Of a stretch of DNA of 64,000 nt, positions 55,271-64,000 are shown piece after piece. Every line of letters starts with the position of its first letter. Positions within the stretch are counted from its first letter, which is position 1. The notes under the pieces were generated by a model that made no database searches, had not been told where the DNA came from, and saw only the letters and a list, made by a program, of their open reading frames with translations. The stretch comes from Undaria pinnatifida. Its lineage: Eukaryota > Sar > Phaeophyceae > Laminariales > Alariaceae. The stretch spans positions 25,200,673-25,264,672 of the forward strand of contig JABAKD010000025.1 of assembly GCA_012845835.1 (NCBI GenBank), read 5' to 3'. A program made the translations under genes and the position numbers.

Positions 55271-56430
55271 CAGATTTGATGTTAGGTGTGGTATAGACAC
55301 GTTTTTTAAGTGTGTATACAATGTGTTACAGCGTCGTGGTGTGTTACTGTACATGGATCGCAAGAAAGAACATTTCAACCGATAGGTGTAACGATGTAGT
55401 TACCATGATTTTACCGTGCCGATATGGGGCTCTGACGTCGCTGGTTGTAAGACAGAGATACATAATGCAAAATGCAACGAGCGAGGTGATGTGGCCATGC
55501 AATGTCACCACCATTGGGTACGAGGGGAAGAAGTGCAAGTTGTCAGTGTTGGTTACACCTATCGATTGACATGATTTTTCCGTGCCGATGTAGAGCTCTG
55601 AGGTGGTCAACTATAAGAAAGAGATACATATTGCAAAATACAACAGGCGAGGTGATGTGGTCATGCATTGTCACCACCATTGAGCACTCGAGGGGGGGAA
55701 GTAAGTGCGAATCGTCAGTGTTTTGAAAGGAACGCTTGGTGTACCCGCGCTCAGTTACGTTACTTCGTAAGGCATACTTCGTTTGGCATAAGTTCGGAGG
55801 CGCATGATCTGCAGACGGCATGTACGAAATACCCTACGTAATAGGTTGGTGGTGTGGTCTACCGCAATTTTTTACATACTAGACTATGTTTGCCTGTACT
55901 TCCTTTTCGCATTATTACTTGATAGTGTACGATTTTACGCCCATTATTCTCACCGTGCCGATTTGGGGCTCTGGTGCTGCCAGTTTTAAAACAGATATTG
56001 CACATGTTACAAATACAACGAGGGAGATTATGTGATCATGCAATGTCACCACCATTAACCGCGAGGGGGAGAAGGGCAAATCGTCAGGGTGTTGTGAACG
56101 AAAAGCTTAAGTTGCCTGTGCTCAATTACGTTACTTCGTTAGGTATATGTTACTTCGTTTGGCAGAGGTTGTCAGGCAAAAATGCGAACGGCACGAAATA
56201 TGCCCCGCGTAATACGTTGGTAGCGTGGTCTACGGCAATTTCAACATATCTGCCTGTACTTCTTTCGCACCTTATTATTATCCTTTTATTATCTAATGTG
56301 AGATTACACGCTCTGTATATTTCCCCTATATCGTCGAATATTTTGTGGTCGTGTAGATGCCGCGTCCACGTCTGGTGCTCGTGTTTAGTCAGTTGTGCTC
56401 ACGAAAACATGCCCTAGCGTGTAGTGGATG
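55270..56430 (+). repeat. TR repeat, second copy
   Basis: Same order as 24,520-25,900, with GAGGTGATGTGG at 55,482 and 55,650 and ATGTCACCACCATT at 55,503 and 56,043. It ends near ACATGCCCTAGCGTGTAGT (56,406), matching GATGCCCTAACGTGTAGTAG at 25,862. Confidence 0.65.
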
Positions 56431-56850
56431 ATCGCGGAGTGGTGTTTCTTTCCTATACATCAAACCAGCAGTATCTTTGTGCCTGTTCTTCTTCCGGTAC
56501 AGTGGGGGTCGAAACAATGCAATCACCTCCCGCGGCGGGCGGTGGTTCCATCCCGTCGCGAATAGGACGGTTAGAGTGTCGCTCGCTGGCTGCTGCGCCG
56601 GCCCTTAAACCGCATTTGCAACAACGGTGAAGAAGAATAAGGCATCTCAGGGTATGCTGTTTCCTGGTGCTTCTTGATTGGGCGGGTGGGTGGTGACTTT
56701 GGTCGAGATCCAGCTTCGATCTGTTCTTGTTGGGGAAGCTTGGGCTAAAAAGACGTAAACTCCGGAGGAGCGGCCAGTCGACGATCATGACTATTATATG
56801 TCACAGGGTGACGTCACTTCTGGGATCGTTCCCAGCTCTGTTCCGGAATA
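56431..56850. other. Unassigned sequence
   Basis: No recognised gene. The start (GATGATCGCGGAGTGGTGT) still resembles 25,883-25,900. Confidence 0.35.
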
Positions 56851-56856
56851 TCCAGG

Positions 56857-56891
<35 letters not shown>

Positions 56892-57129
56892 CTCACATAA
56901 TCTCGCATAATCAAGTCCGTGTTCCCAGGACAGGCTCCAGTCATTCTGGGGCTGAGGAATACCCTAAGGAAAAAGTACAAACAACCCAAGGTGGTACACG
57001 CATATATCACAGCTAACGCAATCCATGCCTCCACCAAAAATATATAAAAGTGAATCGGGAGTGTCTACGATGTGCCAGGTCTATACCGGTGCATACGTCT
57101 CGTTACTCGCGCCTGTAAAAACCGTCTAT

Positions 57130-57536
57130 TGTTAAATTAAAGGAGGGGGACACAGAGTGCCCCCTGCAGGTCTGCCAATTGAGCAGGTCCTCGGATAGTA
57201 CTCACTTTAGTTCCTTCGTAGAGATATAGCTTTATTCGTTTCCACCGTCCTGCTCGTCGACGCCACATGTTAAATTAAAGGAGGGGGACACAGAGTGCTC
57301 CCTGCAGGTCTGCCAATTGAGCAGGTCCTCGGAGAGTACTCACTTTCGTTCCTTCGTAGAGATATAGCTTTATTCGTTTCCACCAGAGCCCGGGATAGCT
57401 TCTGAGATCGGAGGCACGTGCCTCCAATCTACTTCCTAACTTTCCCAAATACAAAACGCCAACCGTATCATACGAAATCCATCCAAATGATCTCAAATTC
57501 TGATACTTCCAGGCCTTTCGAGGCCGTATCTTAACA
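57130..57536 (-). mobile_element. Collapsed LTR element
   Basis: 407 bp with TGTTAA...TTAACA ends, flanked by CTAT on both sides (57,126-57,129 and 57,537-57,540); the empty site in copy b reads GTCTATACCGC (about 47,610). On the minus strand: an LTR (57,536-57,270), then TG and TGGCGTCGACGAGCAGG, which is placed and styled like a primer-binding site, then the last 117 bp of a second LTR (57,247-57,130). Nearly all internal sequence is gone. AATAAAG in the LTR could be its poly(A) signal. Confidence 0.7.
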
Positions 57537-57919
57537 CTATACCGCTTGCCACCCAAGAAAGACTACCACGTACGTGTATATTACACGTACTATCTATCAC
57601 TGCGCATACGCACGACAGATGCAAGTCAATTGGAAAAAAAGAACAAAGAACAAACAAGAAGAGAAAGGAAAGGAAAGAAAAGAGAAAAAAGCGAAAAAAG
57701 AAAACAAAAAGGGAAGGGAAAAAGAGAAAAGACAAGAAAAGCAAGAAAAGGCAAGACAAGAAGAGGAAGCAAGGAACGGAAAAGGGAAGAAAAAGTTCAT
57801 ACTACTAGCAGACCTCTAGGAACTGACTAAAGACGGCTTTGGGCTCATAGAGGGTATCAGGTGCATCTTCAAATGACACTGGGGAGCGAACGCAACATGG
57901 CGAAGACGTTAGGGCAGTC

Positions 57920-58845
57920 TTACGCTATCTTGTCACGGCCATTGGAAGGCCCACAACTTTCAAGACGATGATGGCCAAACCCAGACTTCAGTCTCTTGGG
58001 CATGACGTCCCCCCTTCCCCCCGCCCACCCTTCCCCCCGTGCCCCGTCCCCCCCTGCCCCCCCCCCCCCCCCTTCCCCCTCCCCCCCCCTTCCCCCTCCC
58101 CCCGGCTGATTAGAGATGCCGACGGTGGATGTCGCTGCCGCAGCTTTTGCGCGTCGTTCTGCGGCTTTGCGCCTCTCCGTTTCATGCCAATTCCGCATGA
58201 ACAACTCGGCTCCCTCCTCTACTCGTCGAAACCATCTGCCAGCCTTCTGGTCAGCCTTTCGCCACCCTTCGAAATTCATTCCGAAGACAGACATTTCCTC
58301 GTTCAGATGAGCAATCCAGTCTTTCTCTTGCCTCCCTGAGTAGCCATTACCCCCAACAAGCTCCCCAAACATAACCCTCTGTGGAAGACGCTCCCCCCCC
58401 ATACGTGCTACGAATCCCCCAAACAATATCCTCCGTTTGCGCACTATCGCATCTATGCTCTCGGAAGCTGTCTTGGCAAGCGCGTCAGCGAACGATAGGG
58501 TGTGGTCGTCGCGCTTCCGTTTCCACCATCCAAGGCATCGGAGGAGCATGGAGTGGTGAACCTGTCGTAGCCTGTCATAGTCAGGCTTCTTCGGGCTCCA
58601 CGTCATACAATCGCAAAAAAGTGTCTCGACGGCCTCAGCTTTCAGCAACCGCACCTTCAGCCGTAAGCGCACACCCGGGCGGTCATAGATTTCTATCTTG
58701 TACCGCTGGAAGCACGCCCAGGCCCTCTGGAGACGCCGCGTTATTTCAATGCTAATGCCTCTGTCTGCGGTGATAGCCCCCCGCCCAAGTACACAAATTC
58801 GATTGTTTGTTTGTATACCTGGCCGGCTGCATTGTAGAATGTGTC
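57920..58845 (-). pseudogene. LINE ORF C-terminal region, copy c
   Basis: The 250-codon frame (58,672-57,920) begins inside the region after RT (RLRLKVRLLKAEAVETLF), includes MTWSPKKPDYDRLRQVHHSM, HNEEMS-like and ELFMRNWHETERRKAAERR segments, a Gly-rich run, and ends MPKRLKSGFGHH...GRDKIA. Sequence with the same identity continues upstream to 58,845 (QTIEFVYLG) in another phase. The plus-strand copy lacks the Gly run and the end, so copies a and c define the C-terminus. Confidence 0.75.
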
Positions 58846-58849
58846 AACG

Positions 58850-58955
58850 CAACCGCTTTCTTAAAAATGACCAATAAATGAAAATTCTTCACACACCAGA
58901 TACAGAGAAGACGCGCCCCGGAGATTGCTCAGTGTACCGACGAAATATATCTAGT
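58850..58955. repeat. Short repeat shared with 25,930-26,035
   Basis: See 25,930. Here it directly follows the LINE truncation point. Confidence 0.6.
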
Positions 58956-59122
58956 CTAGCACCTTAACCTCTTGGTACCGTTCATTACCCACAGAGATAC
59001 ACGTATCATTGTGTTTTTTCAACCCACGCACATACGGAGTATTATGGTGTTTTTCAACCATTTCATCCCAGTGACGTCACTGGAGGGCAGTGATCTCAAC
59101 GGTATGATATATTTGCTATGGA

Positions 59123-59145
59123 TTAGGGTTAGGGTTAGGGTTAGG
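59123..59145 (+). repeat. Short telomere-like tract (TTAGGG)3
   Basis: TTAGGG is repeated three times plus a partial unit. It is too short to be a telomere; it could be an interstitial remnant or a repair patch. Confidence 0.8.
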
Positions 59146-59210
59146 CACGACACCCACATTACCTGCACCTTCTCTTCGTAGTTACGTCGTTTTCGCGCAA
59201 CTAGAATGGA

Positions 59211-59240
59211 GGGCGGGGCCGCCTATGGGCGGCCCCGCCC
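59211..59240. repeat. Perfect GC hairpin
   Basis: GGGCGGGGCCGCC, loop TATG, then GGCGGCCCCGCCC: 13 of 13 pairs, all G:C. Confidence 0.95.
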
Positions 59241-59574
59241 GATCCACTTGAAGGGATTCGACGAGGGATATACAAATGCTGTGGTCACCGACTCACTGCT
59301 GTGGAACAGAGAAAACCCGACGGTCGCAATTCATCAAGGTAAAAAAATTGAAATGCTCGTAGCGTACCGGGTACAAGAACTCGACAACACAAGCCAGACC
59401 ACGAACAAAACAAGCAAAAAAATAATAAACCAATGTCAAGAAAACGGATAGAACAAATCGAACGACAAGAAAGAGGAGATGTTCTCAAGGGAAATGTCGT
59501 GTGCACGAGAACGTCGGATAGACAAAGCTTCAAGAAGAACCGTAAAAGAACAGGTACCTGTTGCACGAATGTGT

Positions 59575-59800
59575 GTGTATGTGTGTGTGTTCTTCACATT
59601 AAACCGTTCTTCTACTCGTCGACATCCAGCACACCCAGTGTCCGTACTGATTCTTCACCCTAGAAAGATCAGCTCTGTGGTCACAAGCCACGACACAGAG
59701 ATAATGCATCGTAATGCATTCGACAACGCAATGTCATGCCCTAGTACTGGGTACGACAGGCACAACATACATACGTCAGCAACAGAAATACATTAACATA
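59575..59800 (-). repeat. (AC)n-tailed retroposon, minus-strand copy
   Basis: Matches the last 220 bp of 50,441-51,420, with the (GT)n on this strand at 59,570-59,590. A more diverged relative of the same segment is at 60,025-60,150. Confidence 0.75.
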
Positions 59801-60275
59801 ACACGAAGACGATAACTGCTGTTTCACGGACGTAAACGCCACGAAGAAGAGGAAGAAAAAACTGGTGTAAAGGCCGGCGCCCGGGGAGGGATAAACGAGA
59901 GCAAGCGAAAATATGAAAAGCAAAATAAAAAAAAGGACAGGACGACAGCAAGTCACTGCTGTTGCTTTCGCGCTTCCCCCGCTGAACTCTACAAAGACAA
60001 TCCAACCATAACTATACCATTTGCTGCGCTTTGTGTGTCGTCTTCATATTCAACCATTCTTCATACCCAGCGACATCAGCACACCCACATCTGAGAGTTG
60101 GTGCTGATTCTTCATTCTAGAGAGATTCAAGTTCTGTGATCACTGACTGCTTGTGGAACAGAGTAAGCAAACAGCCGCTATACATCAACGTCAAGCAAGT
60201 GAAGTGCTGGCGAACAGCAGTGTAGAAACAAAATATATCTTGAAGATGAAATAGAAGAACAAAAAAATTCAACTT

Positions 60276-60388
60276 TTGTTTTTGTTTTTTTTATTTTGTT
60301 TTTTTTATCCTCCGGCGGATGGGGAAAATTAAAGCTTTAGCTCACCACACTTCCACGTATTTTCATACGCGTCGTGTGTCGATTTAAC
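60276..60388 (-). repeat. Poly(A)-tailed small repeat, copy 2
   Basis: T-rich run then ATCCTCCGGCGGATGGGG and the same body as 1,225-1,306. Confidence 0.65.
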
Positions 60389-61472
60389 TCAGCTGCTTTC
60401 GCACCCCAACGCTAGCTGGCAAAAAATACAACGCTTGGAAAAAGAGAAGGAAACAGGACGGCACGACAAAAATGAATAGCAAAAGACAACTAGCTGCCAG
60501 CCAACAACTACCGTTGTTAATAACATGGAAGTGTATACCGTCGCCCAGGTGTTCCAGTGGTTACCCTCAACTACTATCAGCGTTGGTCCTTGGATTAATT
60601 TCCCACCGCGTGGTAAGCTCGATTTTTTTGCAAAAGACACTAATCAAAACGATCAACTGCTGAGTGCATCTAGCAGCGTGGGTAGGTACATTTCGACGTG
60701 AGTTGTCAAGGGACAAGGGAACGAATTACTGGATCATTCTCGCGATATCTTATGAAGGCACGTACGTACCGTATTGAGGAGGGGGAGGAGGGCCCACCAT
60801 GTGACCCTAGATCTGAGTCACTACTGGGAGGGAGGATGAGAGAGAGTAGTGCGAGAATAGATAATATTATAAAAAATGAAATATATGGGATGAAGGAAAA
60901 ACAAAAATGTAGCAAGACAGCAGTTAGTTGGCGCCGGACAACCAACGTCGGAGGCGGCTGCCCTGTCAGTTTTTTTTACGTATGCATGGTACATCCGGCT
61001 GTAACGAGACAGGTTTGGTCGTATGATACGCTACCGGCTATGCGCCGCGTCAGAGGCCCAACGACGTTTTGTGGAGACAAATAACTTGATCTCAGTGAGG
61101 AAGAGTGGGTTCACTTGTATATCCCGTGAAGAAAGTTAGACGACTACCCAGGTACGTTATTAGCCCTCTGCCCACAAAAAAAGCTGAAAGCATTCGCATC
61201 CTGCACAGGAGTTCAACCAATCTAGCCGAAGATATCTTGGGCATCCGTGCGCTGCACCTAGAACATCATTAGCTTCATGCCGGTCTTGGTCTCTCTCCCA
61301 ACAGCCCTCTCTCCCCACAATATCAGCTACGTCCTAAAGCCTTTTTCTGTGTACAAAACATAACATCAACACGAAAATATCGTGACCACACAGACCCCAT
61401 TTAATAGCAACAGAATAGCTTCAGCTCCAGAACCATCATCGACTGGGAGCAATATCATCCGTCACACTCGCC
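60389..61472. other. Unassigned sequence upstream of the candidate gene
   Basis: A 128-codon frame at 60,698-61,084 is not recognised. The last 100 bp before 61,473 are open, A/C-rich and without upstream ATG in the same frame, as for a 5' UTR. No TATA box is claimed. Confidence 0.3.
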
Positions 61473-61782
61473 ATGAAGATTTCAAGTCTTCGCTTTCTCG
61501 CCTCTACGGCGGCAGTGGCCGGGCCTTCTTCGTTCGTACTTGGCGCAAACATCGACGAGCTGGAGAAACATATCGCCCATCTTGAGACGGAGGCCCTTGT
61601 CCTTTCGACGGCAAACGACGCGAAAGATGCTGAGATTGCCTCCCTTCTCCATCGACTCGACGAGAGTAGTAACTGTGAGGATGATGGCCGGTGGACTCCG
61701 GCGGTGGGGGATAGCTGGAACTACAACTTGGCGACTCCAGTTAAAACAGGCGCTGACGTTGACGTCTTTCTTATCGATATGG
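61473..61782 (+). CDS. First exon of a secreted GH114-like protein (partial)
   Basis: Starts MKISSLRFLASTAAVAG, a signal-peptide-like N-terminus with likely cleavage after VLGA (residue 25). Residues 26-65 form a predicted coiled coil (heptad Leu/Ile: IDELEKHIAHLETEALVL). From residue 74, WTPAVGDSWNYNLATPV and GADVDVFLIDM match the start of the glycoside hydrolase family 114 (alpha-1,4-polygalactosaminidase) barrel, where W-x-P-x-x-x-x-S-W-x-x-x-L and VDVYDIDLF are typical. The frame hits a stop soon after, but GGGTGAGC at 61,781-61,788 is a good splice donor (GT at 61,783), giving a phase-1 intron. I could not find the next exon up to 64,000; the GR repeats at 62.2-63.3 kb would lie in the intron, or the gene is truncated. 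Family assignment rests on one short segment. Confidence 0.55.
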
Positions 61783-61788
61783 GTGAGC
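61783..61788 (+). other. Candidate 5' splice site
   Basis: GTGAGC follows ATGG. Splicing here removes a C-terminus that does not fit the GH114 pattern. Confidence 0.45.
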
Positions 61789-62220
61789 CGAGTTTATATG
61801 AACTGAAAATTAATCCGTGGCGTTGACATGTTTTTCTGACTGACCTTCCTTGCGCTTAAAGAACTGTCGGAACGTGGAGAAATAGCCGGTCGCTTCGGTG
61901 GTCTACTAGTTACTACTGTAGTTGTCACCCTCGAATGCTACCGGAGGAGGTGTGGTCTTGGAATCAAAGTCCAAGCGGGCCGATTTTACTTTTCTTGTTT
62001 TGCTAAATACGAATACAAAGGAATCAACTGCTGAGACGAGCTCGGCTGAGACCCTTCCTAGAAGAAGCGCGGGTAGGCGCAATTTGATTCGAACCAAAGG
62101 AAGAATGGGCTGAAGTCTTATGTCGGTATATGGGAAGGCACGTATAGCAGTGAAGGCTGGAGAAGAGCCTGTTTAGTGACAACGGATCTGAGTTACGATC
62201 AGGGAGAAAGGAAAAATAAA
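61789..62220. other. Possible intron sequence, unassigned
   Basis: No GH114 continuation (for example a VICYF-like strand) was seen in any frame. Confidence 0.3.
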
Positions 62221-62224
62221 AAGC

Positions 62225-62450
62225 GATGAACATTAATCCACTTCAGCTGTGAGACAAAGATTTGGTCGAAACTCATCTTTGCAAGCTTGTGTGCGATACT
62301 CCCTGATCGCTCATATCGAGAATATATTTGGAGGCTTGCTATACGCGCGGTGCTTGGTCTATCTAGGCGATCGTGCGAGTGGTGGGGAAGGAGGGGGCGT
62401 TGGAAGGGGGGGGGGGGGATGAAAGCTACGTCCATAGTAATCAAAATCCA
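62225..62450 (+). repeat. GR repeat, plus arm
   Basis: Starts at CACTTCAGCTGTGAGACAAAG, passes CTTTGCAAGCTTGTG, and ends in a G tract at 62,407-62,418. Confidence 0.65.
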
Positions 62451-63325
62451 CAAAAGTAGTAAACACTACCTGCCAGCTAACATCACCTCATTGTCTTTCT
62501 AGCCATCCATGACGTATCTCCAACTCATTTCCGCTCCCCCGCCCCCCGCCCCGTATTTTTTTTTCCCCCGCGACGTTTCAAACGCCCCACCTACAATCGA
62601 AATCCGCCAGAGTAATAAACACTTCTACGCAATCGATATCACCTCATTATCTTCCTAGCCATTCATGTCGTAGCTTTCTTTCATCCCCCCTCTAACGCCC
62701 TCTCCTTCCCCACCACCCGCACGATCGCCTAGACCTAGCAACACGCTTATAGGAAACCCCTACATAAATGCGACCTAAAGTCATGTCGCCCCCCCCCCCC
62801 TCCCCCACCGCCACCACCCCACTCTTGAACACTCCGGCCTCTACTTACTGGTTGTACGACTTACAGGATATACATGATAGACAGGTGCATTCTTTCCAAA
62901 ACCGTCAGATGTATCCCCTCCTTAAAAGGATTTATAGTTTCCACACAAAAAATGAGCTGCACCCCCCCGCCGCTCCCTCTTGATCAAAACCAGGCCCTTA
63001 CGTCCTTATGAACTCCGCCTTTCCCTCACCGTGTATTTGACTTACGGGATTCAACTGATAACTGATGCATTTCCTTCCACACTCAGCTGTCAGATTTTGT
63101 CCCCCTCAGAAACGAACGGGTTTTACAGTTTCCGCGCACAGACTGAATAACATAACCGTGTTGACCCTGATAGCTACACTGTAGTTGCAAGGGGAGTCGC
63201 CGACCTATATCCTTAATGAGGACACACAACCCGTAATACGCGCGATCGGAGCATCGCACACAGCTTGCAAAGATGACCATCGACAAAATCTTCGATCTCA
63301 CAGCTGGAGTGTATTTTTAGTTTTA
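62450..63325 (-). repeat. GR repeat, inverted arm
   Basis: C-rich with sub-modules at 62,935 (TTATAGTTTCCACAC) and 63,122 (TTTACAGTTTCCGCGC) and a full module end at 63,145-63,318. Confidence 0.7.
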
Positions 63326-63329
63326 GAAT

Positions 63330-64000
63330 ATATATATGGCACGTGTGAAAGTTACAATTTTTTTCATGGTTAGAAAAAAGAGTTGAAAACACATTTACAC
63401 ACGCAATGTACTTACACACGACGCGCTGCCATTGGCAGCCCGTTACACAGCCGTAGTACACCCAGGCTTTCCTAGAACAAAAAGCGTGAAATTCGAGAGC
63501 TGATATGTTTAAGTTACTATAGAACGCACCCTCCCCAAAATATGAAACTCATAATTTATTGGCGTCGTGTACTGTCGTGGGTGGGCTTTAGTGGCGTGGG
63601 ACAGCTACAAATTGCGGCGAGAATACAATTAGGCGACTTCCAAAACGGCAAGCGCGAAAGTCGGGAGCGCCAAGGGAATAGCATCCTCGTAACTACCCTC
63701 CCCCCCCCCCCCCCTCCAAGGAACCGAGAAAGAATAGTCTTTTCTTTTTCATTCATATCGCAATCGTTCCCAAGACGCATACCCTCACGTCAAGGCAAAC
63801 AACGCAACATACACACACATCTCACACCCCTCGTATGTACAAACCACGTGTTGAGGTACGTCTTTAAAAAGCCTGCAATCACGTGATTTGATAGGTAATT
63901 GCCCGTTTTGGTATGATATGTTGGCGTTATCTATTTGCCCGGGGTAGTCAGGAAATCCAACCGAGGCATGCGCCTTGGCTCTCTCATGTATGTAGACTAT
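63330..64000. other. Unassigned right edge
   Basis: A C run lies at 63,701-63,714. The frame at 63,542-63,886 is not convincing. No GH114 continuation was seen. Confidence 0.3.

Larger units (their letters stand above)
56857..58848 (-). mobile_element. LINE 3'-end fragment, copy c (longest)
   Basis: On the minus strand: C-terminal RT region (58,848-57,920), C/G run, 3' UTR with pyrimidine tract (57,800-57,640), interrupted at 57,130-57,536 by a collapsed LTR element, and a (CAA)n tail of about 11 units (56,892-56,857). Truncated at its 5' end at 58,848. Confidence 0.8.

Noticed and set aside
59123-59145. Chromosome end
   Set aside because: Only three TTAGGG units, with unrelated sequence on both sides.
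59131-59800. Host gene around 59.2-59.8 kb
   Set aside because: The frames coincide with the (AC)n-tailed repeat and show no domain.

Overview
This is a transposon-dense, gene-poor nuclear segment from a eukaryote. The evidence is remnants of five or more eukaryotic mobile-element classes (a tyrosine-recombinase element, a LINE with an endonuclease, a DIRS-like element, a Copia LTR element and small tailed retroposons), many triplet and homopolymer microsatellites, a candidate first exon ending in a GT splice donor, and no bacterial operon structure. Base composition is near balanced by eye. A brown alga or other stramenopile alga is my best guess from the mix of elements; the sequence does not prove it.

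Layout. 1-1.36 kb: unassigned sequence and a poly(A)-tailed small repeat. 1.37-9.52 kb: two head-to-tail insertions, 646 bp and 7,501 bp, that share both ends and are separated and bounded by the 5-bp direct repeat CTTTG. The long one encodes a tyrosine recombinase and a CCCH-finger protein, has no visible reverse transcriptase, and holds two 218-bp tandem arrays (14 and 4 units). 9.7-10.6 kb: 3' end of a LINE. 10.6-14.6 kb: CAG/CTG-rich sequence, a palindrome cluster and a SINE-like repeat. 15.35-18.56 kb and 48.0-53.4 kb: two opposite-oriented copies of an LTR element that carries one unknown, Gln-rich ORF and no pol. 19.8-27.4 kb: a G-rich dispersed repeat (called GR here) and a second repeat that follows it (called TR here). 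27.8-30.8 kb: an internally deleted Copia element with 402-bp LTRs. 33.8-37.4 kb: a decayed LINE (endonuclease and RT). 38.2-43.9 kb: a decayed DIRS-like element (gag with 93-bp repeats, RT, RNase H, recombinase) between direct repeats of about 220 bp. 44-47.1 kb: GAA, TGGTCC and GTCGTT microsatellites and inverted GR repeats. 53.4-56.4 kb: inverted GR pair plus TR. 56.9-58.8 kb: another LINE 3' copy split by a collapsed LTR element. 59-61.4 kb: short telomere-like tract, a perfect GC hairpin and tailed repeats. 61.47-61.78 kb: the best candidate host gene, a secreted GH114-like first exon. 62.2-63.3 kb: an inverted GR pair.

Almost every insertion can be dated relative to another, because it interrupts a repeat whose empty copy is also in the window. 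The tyrosine-recombinase element and the Copia element both sit in the same GR sub-module; the pol-less LTR element sits in a LINE tail and itself holds (AC)n-tailed insertions. Nearly all transposon ORFs carry stops or frameshifts. The exceptions are the recombinase of the 7.5-kb element, whose catalytic residues are all present, and the unknown ORF of the pol-less LTR element, which keeps one reading frame in both copies despite isolated nonsense codons.
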